Positions 1 through 8,471 of a stretch of 64,000 nt of DNA are shown here, piece by piece. The position numbers and the translations under genes were made by a program. A model generated the notes under the pieces. It did not search any database and had not been told where the DNA came from. It saw only the letters and a list, made by a program, of their open reading frames with translations. This stretch comes from JAUIAI01 sp045106815. Its GTDB lineage: Bacteria; Pseudomonadota; Gammaproteobacteria; Burkholderiales; Burkholderiaceae_E. How positions within the stretch are numbered: the first letter of the stretch is position 1; the number at the start of each line of letters is the position of its first letter. The stretch spans positions 248,001 through 312,000 of the forward strand of contig JBGCFG010000003.1 of the NCBI GenBank assembly GCA_045106815.1. Reading direction: 5' to 3'.

Positions 1-3000
1 GCACATGCTCGGCCATGATGTCGTCAAGCCGGCGCTGCACTTCAACCCCGATGAGCCCGATTCGGCCACGCACCTGCACGACCAGCTCATCATAGGCTGC
101 GCGGTTCAGAGGCACCGATTGACCGGCGCTCGCCCGGTCAATCACCGCAGCGTCAATCGAACGTTTGAGCGAGTCGTCGGTCCCGATTCTCGCGTAGGCG
201 ATCACCCGCTTGTGGTTATCTGCATCACCCCGATGCAAGGCCTTTAACGGTTGTCGGCACGCAATCATGAGCAGGCGTCGAACACCAAGCCGGTGCCGCT
301 GCTGTGCGGTACGCTCATCATCGAGCACTTCAAAGGCAATCGACTCGCCGTGATCGACAAGCGCAGGAAAGCCGACAATGCTGGCCTTGGTGCCGGGCTG
401 ACGAACCTCGACAATGCCTGGCATTTCATTAAGCGGCCAACGCGAGAAGCGCTCACCGATCAACGCCTGAACACTGTCTGCGGACGGGTCAGATGCCGGC
501 TCGACCGCCGCTCGTGGCGACGCAGGCTCAACATCGCCCATCACTTCATCATTGGCGTCCGGTGCGGCATGTGTGGCGCGGATGTTAACGGCCGCCGCGG
601 CGAAAGCCTCGCGAAATGCACCGCGGGCCTGCTGTCCGTGTGCAGCCTGCAACGCAGTCAGTTGACGCGAGGTACCGAGCTGTCGCCCATTTGCATCCAA
701 CAGCCGATAGCGCATGAACAGATGAGCCGATAGCGTATCGGGCCTGAAGTCAGCCAGCGTGACTGGCACTCGGAATTGCTCGCGTACATCTTCGAGCAAT
801 GCCTGTACCAATGAACCGGACGGGTCAGCACGACCGTGACGCTCGACAAATGCGTCAGCATACGCTGGCAGCGGCACAAGGTGACGCCGGATTCGCTGTG
901 GCAGGCTCTTGGCCAATGCCGCTACTTTGGTTCTAAGCAAACCAGGTACGAGCCACTCGCAACGCTCAACGTCGACCTGATTCAATAAGGCTAGCGGTAT
1001 CACCAGCGTGACCCCGTCGTCGTCCGCTCCGGGGTCAAACTTGTAGCTTAGATCGAATTGCGCGCCGCGCATGGTCATCGTGAGAGGGAACTCACTGCTG
1101 TCAACACCCTGCGCATCCTTGCGCAGCAATTCCTCCCGGGTCAGGCATAGAGAATCATTGGCAGTTTTCCCCCCTTGACGATGCCATTGCTCCAGCGAGC
1201 GCCCATCAACGACGTTTTCGGGTAGTCGTGCCTCAAACCACTGCTGCAGAAAATCCTGATCAACAAGCAGATCAGGCCGGCGAATCTGATCCTCAAGACG
1301 CCGAATCGATGCAATCAGTTTTCGGTTGCGCGTAAGAAATGGCAAATGACCAGATCGAGACGGTTCAAGCCAGTCGTCCTCCACCAGTGCGTGCCGGATA
1401 AACATATTGCGAGCTAGCGCGGCATCGCGCCGACTCAGTGCGCTCCGACGCTGCGCATAAATCTGCAAGCCATACAGCGTTGCTCGCTCGTATGAAATTG
1501 CCTGACCCGACTTACGAGACCAAAGCGGTTCAGACCAGGTGCGAGCCAAAAGATGGCCTGCGCTTTTCTCAATCCATTCTGGCTGGACAGGTGCAATCGT
1601 GCGGCCATACAAACGCGCCGTATCGACCATCTCCGCACACATGATCCAGCGGGGAGAACGCCTCGTCAGCGCCGAGGACGGATGAATCGCAAAACGGGTC
1701 TGATGGGTGCCCTGGTAGAGTTTTTGGTCGGGCGCAAGGTAGCCAAGATTACCCAGCAGGCCGGTGAGTAAAGTGCGGTGAACGCGCTCAGGTTTGGCTG
1801 CATCCCGATTAGTCTGCCAACCCAACTCCGACACAGCCTGAGTCAACTGGCTGCGCACATCAGCCCATTCCCGCATGCGCCGCGCTGACACAAAATGACG
1901 CTCGAGCGTCCGGGTAAGCGAACGCCGCGACTCACCGGCCGCCCGGCGAGCGGAATCGGCGTCGCCAACAAAACGCCAGAGTCGCAAGATACCAAGCACG
2001 TCCGAGCTCGGGTCTGCGAATTCACGATGTGCCTGATCAGCCGCCTGCTGGGCATCAAGGGGACGGTCTCTTGGGTCCTGGACGGCCAGAAACGAGGCGA
2101 TAGTCAACAATTCATCCAGGCAAGATTCATCGCGTGCGGCCAACAGCATGCGAGCAATACGCGGATCAAGCGGCAGGCGAGCCAGTTGCCGGCCGATCTG
2201 GGTAATGCGGCGATCTTCATCTACCGCACCCAACTCGGTCAAAAGTGCGTAGCCATCGTTGATGGCGCGCCTGTTGGGCTGATCGATAAAAGGAAAGTCC
2301 TCAACCGCGCCCAGGCGTAACGACTTCATTCGTAAAATAACGGCCGCCAGGGATGAGCGCAGTACTTCAGGATCGGTAAATGCCGAGCGCTGCTCATGTT
2401 CCTGTTCAGAATAAAGCCTTACACAGACACCATTGGCCACACGCCCGCAGCGTCCAGCCCGCTGACTGGCCGCCGCCTGGCTGATCGGCTCAATCTGTAG
2501 TTGTTCCACCTTGCCGCGTAGTCGATAACGCTTGACACGGGCCAAACCCGAATCGACCACAAACCGAATCCCGGGGACCGTCAACGAGGTTTCCGCCACA
2601 TTGGTTGCCAGTACCACTCGCCTGCCATTAGAAGGACTAAACACCCGTTGCTGATCAGCAACCGACAAACGCGCAAACAGAGGCACGACTTCCATCGCGC
2701 CTTTGCCCAACACGCCTCGTTTGGCACTCAGTGCGCGCGCATGCGCACGGTTCAAGTGATCGGCCGCCTCTCGAATCTCACGCTCGCCCGGTAAAAAGAC
2801 TAAGACATCGCCAGTGCCTTGACGCCATAGATGCTCAATCGCACTCTCAATCTGGCCTGGCAGATCAGTCTCATCATCCTCGTCATTGTCAGGTGCGCCT
2901 GGCAGTTGATCCTGATACAAAACTTCGACCGGGTACAAACGCCCTGACACCTGAATAACCGGCGCGGGCTGCGTTGCTTGCCCAAAATGGGCTGCGAAGC

Positions 3001-3754
3001 GGTCGGCATCAATGGTTGCCGATGTGATTACAACCTTGAGATCATGGCGGCGCGGGCCATCAAGGAGGCGTTTCAGATAGCCGAGCAGAAAGTCGATGTT
3101 CAAGCTGCGCTCATGCGCTTCATCAATAATCAGAGTGTCGTACTGGCGCAAGTCTGGGTCAGACTGAATTTCAGCCAGCAATATGCCATCAGTCATGATC
3201 TTGAAGGTGGCGCCCGGATTGAGCTGCTCGGTAAACCGAACCTTGAACCCAACATGTTCGCCTAATGGCGAGCCAATCTCTTCAGCAAGCCGGCGGGCAA
3301 CCGCACTGGCGGCAATGCGGCGTGGCTGGGTATGCCCAATCCTGCCAGCACGACCGCGACCAACACTCGCGCAAATTTTGGGGATCTGGGTTGTCTTGCC
3401 AGAGCCCGTTTCACCGCAAATAACCACAACCGGATGTGCGTCGATTGCCGCCGCAATCTCATCGCGCACACCACTGACTGGCAACTCGGCCGGATAAGTC
3501 AGTTCGGGCAGCGCTTGGGGTCGGTATGGCTGCTCGGGCGTAGCTCGTTCCGGTCGCGGGCCACGGCGGCCACGGCTTTTTCTCCTCGGTGCCTTTGCGG
3601 CCGGTTTTGTGGCGGCATCCGAGGTTGGCGTATCACTTGTCTGCGCCGGCTGATTGCCGCCAGACACAGGTTGACGGCCGCCACGCCTTCTCCTGCTGCG
3701 TGCATTTGGCGAGTCGCCCGGTGGGCGTGGTGGGCGGGCAACCGAATCAGACAT
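1..3754 (-). CDS. hrpA: ATP-dependent RNA helicase HrpA (3' end cut by window edge)
   Basis: DEAH-box RNA helicase of the HrpA family, an ATP-driven 3'-5' RNA translocase linked to mRNA processing and ribosome rescue in bacteria. About 1251 codons are visible and the frame is still open at base 1; E. coli HrpA is about 1300 residues, so little is missing. The first 80 residues are a basic Arg/Pro/Ala-rich extension. Walker A GETGSGKT is at 114-121 and DEAH at 211-214, followed by the second RecA domain with the QRAGRCGR motif VI, the helicase-associated region and the long HrpA-specific C-terminus. The ATG at 3754 has no Shine-Dalgarno sequence in front. It is divergent from argA. The family call is firm; the start is less so. 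Confidence 0.95.
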   Translation of the reverse strand, partial: MSDSVARPPRPPGDSPNARSRRRRGGRQPVSGGNQPAQTSDTPTSDAATKPAAKAPRRKSRGRRGPRPERATPEQPYRPQALPELTYPAELPVSGVRDEIAAAIDAHPVVVICGETGSGKTTQIPKICASVGRGRAGRIGHTQPRRIAASAVARRLAEEIGSPLGEHVGFKVRFTEQLNPGATFKIMTDGILLAEIQSDPDLRQYDTLIIDEAHERSLNIDFLLGYLKRLLDGPRRHDLKVVITSATIDADRFAAHFGQATQPAPVIQVSGRLYPVEVLYQDQLPGAPDNDEDDETDLPGQIESAIEHLWRQGTGDVLVFLPGEREIREAADHLNRAHARALSAKRGVLGKGAMEVVPLFARLSVADQQRVFSPSNGRRVVLATNVAETSLTVPGIRFVVDSGLARVKRYRLRGKVEQLQIEPISQAAASQRAGRCGRVANGVCVRLYSEQEHEQRSAFTDPEVLRSSLAAVILRMKSLRLGAVEDFPFIDQPNRRAINDGYALLTELGAVDEDRRITQIGRQLARLPLDPRIARMLLAARDESCLDELLTIASFLAVQDPRDRPLDAQQAADQAHREFADPSSDVLGILRLWRFVGDADSARRAAGESRRSLTRTLERHFVSARRMREWADVRSQLTQAVSELGWQTNRDAAKPERVHRTLLTGLLGNLGYLAPDQKLYQGTHQTRFAIHPSSALTRRSPRWIMCAEMVDTARLYGRTIAPVQPEWIEKSAGHLLARTWSEPLWSRKSGQAISYERATLYGLQIYAQRRSALSRRDAALARNMFIRHALVEDDWLEPSRSGHLPFLTRNRKLIASIRRLEDQIRRPDLLVDQDFLQQWFEARLPENVVDGRSLEQWHRQGGKTANDSLCLTREELLRKDAQGVDSSEFPLTMTMRGAQFDLSYKFDPGADDDGVTLVIPLALLNQVDVERCEWLVPGLLRTKVAALAKSLPQRIRRHLVPLPAYADAFVERHGRADPSGSLVQALLEDVREQFRVPVTLADFRPDTLSAHLFMRYRLLDANGRQLGTSRQLTALQAAHGQQARGAFREAFAAAAVNIRATHAAPDANDEVMGDVEPASPRAAVEPASDPSADSVQALIGERFSRWPLNEMPGIVEVRQPGTKASIVGFPALVDHGESIAFEVLDDERTAQQRHRLGVRRLLMIACRQPLKALHRGDADNHKRVIAYARIGTDDSLKRSIDAAVIDRASAGQSVPLNRAAYDELVVQVRGRIGLIGVEVQRRLDDIMAEHV

Positions 3755-3762
3755 CGTAGCCA

Positions 3763-3768
3763 ATTATA
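3763..3768 (-). promoter_or_regulatory. Possible -10 box of a near-leaderless hrpA promoter
   Basis: On the minus strand a perfect TATAAT lies 9 bases before the hrpA ATG. If used, transcription would start within a few bases of the start codon, giving a leaderless or nearly leaderless mRNA, which fits the lack of a ribosome binding site. No convincing -35 is seen at 16-18 bp. Confidence 0.3.
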
Positions 3769-3872
3769 ATCAGGACGCCCGTACCAGGAGGGTCCGCCGG
3801 ACAAGTTGCTGCGGCAAGTGCTGCAGTATGTCGCCCTTCTGCCGATGCCAATTCATCCATGAGTCCTCAACA

Positions 3873-5285
3873 ATGAGCCTTAGTGCCGCCCCAGCCGAAC
3901 ATCCCGCCCCAGTAGAACCGGCGTCGGCTACCACACGCGTGCCCAGCAGTGGACAGCACGGCCCGGAGCATTCGAATCCACACCATGCCCAGTTTGTGGG
4001 CTGGCTCCGTGAGGTTGCCCCCTACATTCATGCGTTTCGCGGTAAGACTTTTGTCATCGGCATTGCCGGCGAGTTGCTCGCCGCCGGGCATATGGATCAT
4101 CTGGTCCAGGATCTCAGCCTGCTCAACGCAATGGGCATGCGTATCGTGCTGGTCACGGGTTCCCGGCCACAAGTCAGCGAGCAACTCAAGCTGCGACAAC
4201 TGCGCGATGTCTACGCGGGCGAATTTCGCGTGACAGACGCGGCAGCACTTGAATGTGTGAAAGAGGCCGTCGGAGAGATTCGCCTGGATCTTGAGGCTGC
4301 TTTCTCGCAGGGCCTGCCCAACACGCCTATGCAACACGCCACCGTGCGCGTTATCTCCGGCAACTTTGTGCTGGCCCGACCGGTAGGCGTCATTGACGGG
4401 GTTGACCTGTTACACACAGGCGTCACGCGCAAGGTTGACTCCGCCGCGATGCGATTTGCACTGGAAAGTGGTGCGATCGTTTTGGTCTCACCGCTTGGCT
4501 TCAGCCCGACTGGCGAGGCTTTTAATCTGACCATGGAAGATGTCGCAAGCCGCACAGCAATCGAACTCAATGCGGATAAGTTGATTTTTCTGACCGAAAT
4601 CGCGGGCATCCCCGATGCAGCCGGGGAATTGCTGGGCGAGATCTCCGAAGCTCAGGCGCATCAACTGCTGAGCAGTGGCCATCTCGGCGTGGATACGGCG
4701 GTGTATCTGCAACACGCCCTCAAGGCCTGTCAGACCGGCGTCCCTCGTGCTCATATTCTGCCGTTTGAAATCAGTGGCAGCATCCTGATCGAATTATTCT
4801 CCCATGATGGCGTTGGCACGATGCTTGTGGAAGAAACCTTGGAATCCCTTCGCCGGGCCAGCCTCGATGATGTGGGCGCGATCTTGTCGATCATTCGCCC
4901 CATGGAAGATGACGGCATTCTGGTGCCTCGCGATCATTCAATGATTGAACGCGAAATCGACCGGTTTTCGGTGATCGAGCATGACGGCGTCATTTTCGGT
5001 TGTGCCGCCTTGATCCCCCACAGCAATGACGACATTGGCGAGATGGCTTGCCTGGCTGTGAGCCCTAAAGTGCAGGGCCAGGGAGATGGCGACCGCCTGA
5101 TGCGCCACATTGAGCAGCGCGCACGTGCGGCAGGGATGAAAAGGCTTTTTGTACTGACGACGCGTACCATGCATTGGTTCTTGAAGCGAGGCTTCAGGCG
5201 CGCCGGGGCGCAAGACCTGCCACGCGAGCGCCGCCTAAGCTACGACCAGGGTCGAGCCTCGCACATCTTGATTAAAACTCTCTGA
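3873..5285 (+). CDS. argA: Amino-acid N-acetyltransferase (N-acetylglutamate synthase)
   Basis: Catalyses the first step of arginine synthesis, transfer of acetyl from acetyl-CoA to glutamate, in the cytoplasm. The 470-residue protein has the two-domain ArgA layout: an amino-acid-kinase-like domain (roughly residues 20-305), the arginine-sensing half in this family, and a C-terminal GNAT acetyltransferase domain with an acetyl-CoA binding motif of the QGQGDGD type. An in-frame upstream ATG at 3828 would add 15 Cys/His-containing residues; the ATG at 3873, leading into the Ala/Pro-rich linker, is preferred, though neither has a strong ribosome binding site. yggX follows 19 bases downstream and is probably co-transcribed. 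Confidence 0.93.
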   Translation: MSLSAAPAEHPAPVEPASATTRVPSSGQHGPEHSNPHHAQFVGWLREVAPYIHAFRGKTFVIGIAGELLAAGHMDHLVQDLSLLNAMGMRIVLVTGSRPQVSEQLKLRQLRDVYAGEFRVTDAAALECVKEAVGEIRLDLEAAFSQGLPNTPMQHATVRVISGNFVLARPVGVIDGVDLLHTGVTRKVDSAAMRFALESGAIVLVSPLGFSPTGEAFNLTMEDVASRTAIELNADKLIFLTEIAGIPDAAGELLGEISEAQAHQLLSSGHLGVDTAVYLQHALKACQTGVPRAHILPFEISGSILIELFSHDGVGTMLVEETLESLRRASLDDVGAILSIIRPMEDDGILVPRDHSMIEREIDRFSVIEHDGVIFGCAALIPHSNDDIGEMACLAVSPKVQGQGDGDRLMRHIEQRARAAGMKRLFVLTTRTMHWFLKRGFRRAGAQDLPRERRLSYDQGRASHILIKTL

Positions 5286-5304
5286 CTTAATTAATGGAGC
5301 TTTC

Positions 5305-5577
5305 ATGACACGAATGGTTCAATGCATCAAACTGGGAAAAGAAGCCGAAGGCCTTGATTTGCCTCCTTATCCGGGCGAGCTGGGTAAGCGCATTTGGGAG
5401 AGCGTTTCCAAGGAGGCCTGGCAGGGCTGGATGAACCATCAAACCATGCTCGTCAATGAGAACCGTCTCAACCTTGCCGACGTGCGCGCAAGGAAGTACC
5501 TCGCGCAACAGCTAGAGGCCTACTTCTTTGGCAGCGGTGCAGACCAGGTGGCAGGCTACGTCCCACCCTCAAGCTAG
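5305..5577 (+). CDS. yggX: YggX-family iron-trafficking/oxidative damage protection protein
   Basis: Small cytoplasmic protein (90 residues) of the YggX family, which protects Fe-S enzymes from oxidative damage and is thought to handle labile iron. The family signature is visible: Cys7 in MVQC, then GLDLPPYPGELG and the WMNHQTMLVNENRLN stretch. The start at 5305 has GGAG (5296-5299) five bases upstream. It sits 19 bases after argA, an arrangement common in Burkholderiales, and ends tail-to-tail 35 bases from rpiA. Confidence 0.94.
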   Translation: MTRMVQCIKLGKEAEGLDLPPYPGELGKRIWESVSKEAWQGWMNHQTMLVNENRLNLADVRARKYLAQQLEAYFFGSGADQVAGYVPPSS

Positions 5578-5612
5578 ACCGCATACTGCTGGCAATCATT
5601 TGCCGGTTATGG

Positions 5613-6314
5613 TCACCCGCCCGGCGTCAGATGCCTGATGCCGGTAGCTGCTGCGACCAGGCAGTCATCTGCACGGCGCGTAGCGAATAGTCCGACCGTC
5701 ACCACACCAGGCCACTGATTAACCATCGCCTCGGTCTTGACCGGATCTGAGATCTGCATGCCGGCAACATCCAGAATTTGGTTGCCATTATCGGTTGTGA
5801 ATCCTGCCCGCACCACGGGCTGACCGCCAAGCGATCGAAGCTGAGCCGAAACCGCCTCGACAGCCATCGGAATCACTTCAACAGGTAGTGGGAAGTTGCC
5901 CAGTATTGGGACGAGCTTGCTTTCATCAACAATACATACAAAGCGAGTCGCCGCCTGCGCGATGATTTTCTCGCGAGTAAGTGCTCCGCCTCCCCCCTTG
6001 ACCAGGGAAAGCCCGGGGTCAACTTCATCGGCGCCATCAACATAAACGGGTAACAGCATAGACTCGGCCAGGACATCATTAAGCGACATGACACGAATGT
6101 TATGCGCTTTCAACCGCGCTGTTGAGGCCTCTGAGCTGGAAACGGCGGCAGCAAACGGCAAGCCCGCCTGCGCGAGCAAATCTATGAAGTGATTGACAGT
6201 AGAGCCAGTGCCGATACCCAGTACAAGGCGTTTTGGGTCTGATGACCCTACGAGCGGGCTAACGAAATCCAGCGCCGCACTGGCAACCTGTTTTTTGAGT
6301 TCATCTGCAGTCAT
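5613..6314 (-). CDS. rpiA: Ribose-5-phosphate isomerase A
   Basis: Interconverts ribose-5-phosphate and ribulose-5-phosphate in the non-oxidative pentose phosphate pathway. The 233-residue protein has the RpiA signatures GIGTGSTV (phosphate binding), the catalytic DGADEVD segment, KGGGGALTREK and VDESKLV. The frame is open back to 6425, but that part overlaps the preceding gene and resembles no RpiA; the ATG at 6314 (MTADELKK) gives the normal family length. It lies 50 bases downstream of the EAL-HDOD gene on the same strand and may be the last gene of the flgKL transcript. Confidence 0.93.
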   Translation of the reverse strand: MTADELKKQVASAALDFVSPLVGSSDPKRLVLGIGTGSTVNHFIDLLAQAGLPFAAAVSSSEASTARLKAHNIRVMSLNDVLAESMLLPVYVDGADEVDPGLSLVKGGGGALTREKIIAQAATRFVCIVDESKLVPILGNFPLPVEVIPMAVEAVSAQLRSLGGQPVVRAGFTTDNGNQILDVAGMQISDPVKTEAMVNQWPGVVTVGLFATRRADDCLVAAATGIRHLTPGG

Positions 6315-6364
6315 GGCGCGCAGTTTAGCGCCATGATGATACCCAGAGCAATCGCTTAAGTCGT

Positions 6365-7516
6365 TTACTTCTGATTTTCGGTCTGACTCGCATCGCCGAG
6401 TGCTTTCATGAGCGCGGTGTTGCAATCGACACGCTCAATGAAGGCATCGGTGAGCGCGTCATCGGTCGCCTTGCCTGGCACACCTTCCAGCACCTTGGTC
6501 AATTTGAGATAGGGCATGTATTGGCCCGTATTGTCGACCAGCGCATCATGCACAGCTTCGGGAATTTGCAGGCGTGAGAACAGCGACTCGAAAGACTCAT
6601 TGAACAGTTTGTCCAGCAGTGAAAACACGCCAAGGATAAAGGCTTCATCCTTAGACTGTTCTCCGAGAACATCTCCCACTAGCGCTTCCAGAGTGAAACC
6701 TCGTCGCAGCGAAGCGAACATAAGGGGCTTCAGATCCGGATCGCGAGCAGCCGTTGCGAGCAGCAACGCGAGCCATTTTTTGAGCCGTTTCATGCCAATC
6801 ATCATGACAGCATGCTGGATAGACTGCACTTCGACGCGAAGGCCGAAAGCGGCGGAGTTTAAATACCGCAACAACCTGAAGGACAGAGAAGGATCTTGCT
6901 TAAAGACTGGCTCGAGTTCGCCAGGATCTGCGTTTGCATTAACTAGCGCCAGCAAGCGACCAATAACCTCAAAGCTTGGGTTGTTTGCTGATTGATTACT
7001 CGAAATCTTCAGATCGTCAACAGGCCAACCAATTGCAGCCTTCGCACCCGTCTCGAACGCTGCCTTCGCCTGCTCAATCGACGTGATGCCGTCACAGGCA
7101 AAAGGTTTCTCGGCACTGCAACCGATTGGCACAATGGCCATTTCGAGAGCGGCCGCGAGATCGGCCGGCAGTCGGCTTATCAGCTTGCCGTTCAATGTGA
7201 CCTTAAAACCCGATTCAGCTAGCTTCTTGATGCGTGTCGATTGGCCTGGATCATCAGCAAGCTTTGCGGGTAGACCAATCCAGCAATTGGGTTTGGGAGT
7301 CAGACCAGCCAGCTCATCATCGGCCTCGCCGCCAAACACATCAATGATCAGGTTCCCTGCATCCTCTGGCCATTGCGAGCTGAGATCAGTGTACGCCCCG
7401 GCCGCAGACAATGGGCGGGCCGCATTAGCAGCCACCAACGAGACACGGGTTGCTGTAATTGACCGATTGGTATCGAGTACCGGTTCGTAACCGACTAGTG
7501 CATTGGACAAAGTCAT
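6365..7516 (-). CDS. EAL-like/HDOD domain signalling protein, EAL half degenerate
   Basis: 383-residue cytoplasmic protein with the YuxH-type architecture: an EAL-like domain (about residues 5-190) and a C-terminal HDOD domain (about 195-380, containing FRLLRYLNSAAFGL and a following helical bundle). EAL domains hydrolyse cyclic di-GMP, but here the segment that should carry E-x-L-x-R reads TATRVSLV and no metal-binding acid cluster is evident, so I infer no phosphodiesterase activity. HDOD domains act in signalling scaffolds. GGAG lies 11 bases before the ATG. It starts 35 bases after flgL on the same strand, which suggests co-expression with late flagellar genes and a role in motility control. 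No gene symbol can be assigned. Confidence 0.8.
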   Translation of the reverse strand: MTLSNALVGYEPVLDTNRSITATRVSLVAANAARPLSAAGAYTDLSSQWPEDAGNLIIDVFGGEADDELAGLTPKPNCWIGLPAKLADDPGQSTRIKKLAESGFKVTLNGKLISRLPADLAAALEMAIVPIGCSAEKPFACDGITSIEQAKAAFETGAKAAIGWPVDDLKISSNQSANNPSFEVIGRLLALVNANADPGELEPVFKQDPSLSFRLLRYLNSAAFGLRVEVQSIQHAVMMIGMKRLKKWLALLLATAARDPDLKPLMFASLRRGFTLEALVGDVLGEQSKDEAFILGVFSLLDKLFNESFESLFSRLQIPEAVHDALVDNTGQYMPYLKLTKVLEGVPGKATDDALTDAFIERVDCNTALMKALGDASQTENQK

Positions 7517-7551
7517 GCTGCAAAAGCTCCGAGGAGTGTGGTTCTGCTGAA

Positions 7552-8469
7552 TCAGCGGATATAGTTAAAGAGGGAAAGGCCCGAGATCTGCACATAGGTC
7601 TGCATTGCTGCATCCAGTTCGGTGTTTTTGGCAGACATCGCCGAGATGGCTTCTGCCATATCAACCCCTGTCAAATCAGAGAGGCGCTCAGCGGCCAACT
7701 CTTCGCCGAGTGCCAGGCTGGCAGCAGCCCGATCGGCAGTGGCCATCTGCTCGCCCAGCGAAGCACGGGTAGAGCTGAATCGGTCAATGGCTGCATCTAT
7801 GCCGTCAATCGTGTCGCTTATGCTGGTATGAGTATCGACTGCCGCCGCGCCGGTGTTCTCCATGACGCGCACTGCGTTATCGATCATGTCGAAAACCGAT
7901 TCCACCCCAGCACCGCTGGATGTGCCAAACAAGTTGCGACCATCCACACTGATGGTGAGAGTCGACTCTGAACCGGTAAATTGAGCACCCGCGTCAGCCA
8001 GATATTCAATGCCATTAGCACCTTGAACAAATGGCGGCTGGCGGGTACCGGCGCCGCCAAAGACGAACCCGCCCAAACCATCGCTGCGATTGGACAAATT
8101 CAACAGGGCATCACGAATGCTGCTTAGTTCCTTGGCATAAAGCGCACGATCAGCAGGTGAGTTTGAGTCATTCTTGGCCCCAATTAGAAGCTCGCGGGCA
8201 CGCTGAAACAAATCATTGCCTTCGCCTACCGCGCTTTCAGCCTGCGCGAGTTTCAATTGCGCGAATCCGAGCATGCGTGATTCAACCTCCATACGGGCCA
8301 CCTCAGAGCGGGTCCGTTCAGCTTGTGCGGCGGCAGACGGATCGTCGCTGGGCTTGAGCACTCTTTTCCCAGTCGAGATTTGCCGCTGAAGATCGCTGAT
8401 CTCGGATTGTCGCTGAGTAATGAGGTCAACAGACTGACGAGCTCGTTGCACAGTAGAAATTCGCGTCAT
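7552..8469 (-). CDS. flgL: Flagellar hook-associated protein 3 FlgL
   Basis: Second hook-filament junction protein, a flagellin-fold protein exported by the flagellar type III system. The 305 residues show the flagellin-like N-terminal helix (ISTVQRARQSVDLITQRQSEI...STGKRVLKPSDDP) and a C-terminal helix ending LSLFNYIR, with a variable middle. It follows flgK with a 2-base gap between the flgK stop and this ATG. Expression is probably shared with flgK. Confidence 0.95.
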   Translation of the reverse strand: MTRISTVQRARQSVDLITQRQSEISDLQRQISTGKRVLKPSDDPSAAAQAERTRSEVARMEVESRMLGFAQLKLAQAESAVGEGNDLFQRARELLIGAKNDSNSPADRALYAKELSSIRDALLNLSNRSDGLGGFVFGGAGTRQPPFVQGANGIEYLADAGAQFTGSESTLTISVDGRNLFGTSSGAGVESVFDMIDNAVRVMENTGAAAVDTHTSISDTIDGIDAAIDRFSSTRASLGEQMATADRAAASLALGEELAAERLSDLTGVDMAEAISAMSAKNTELDAAMQTYVQISGLSLFNYIR

Positions 8470-8471
8470 GA

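Noticed and set aside
1895..2320. 141-codon plus-strand ORF inside hrpA
   Set aside because: Antisense shadow of the conserved HrpA coding frame; no ribosome binding site or domain.
5591..5606. GGCAA-TCAT-TTGCC hairpin between yggX and rpiA
   Set aside because: Only five pairs and no U run on either strand; not enough for a terminator call.
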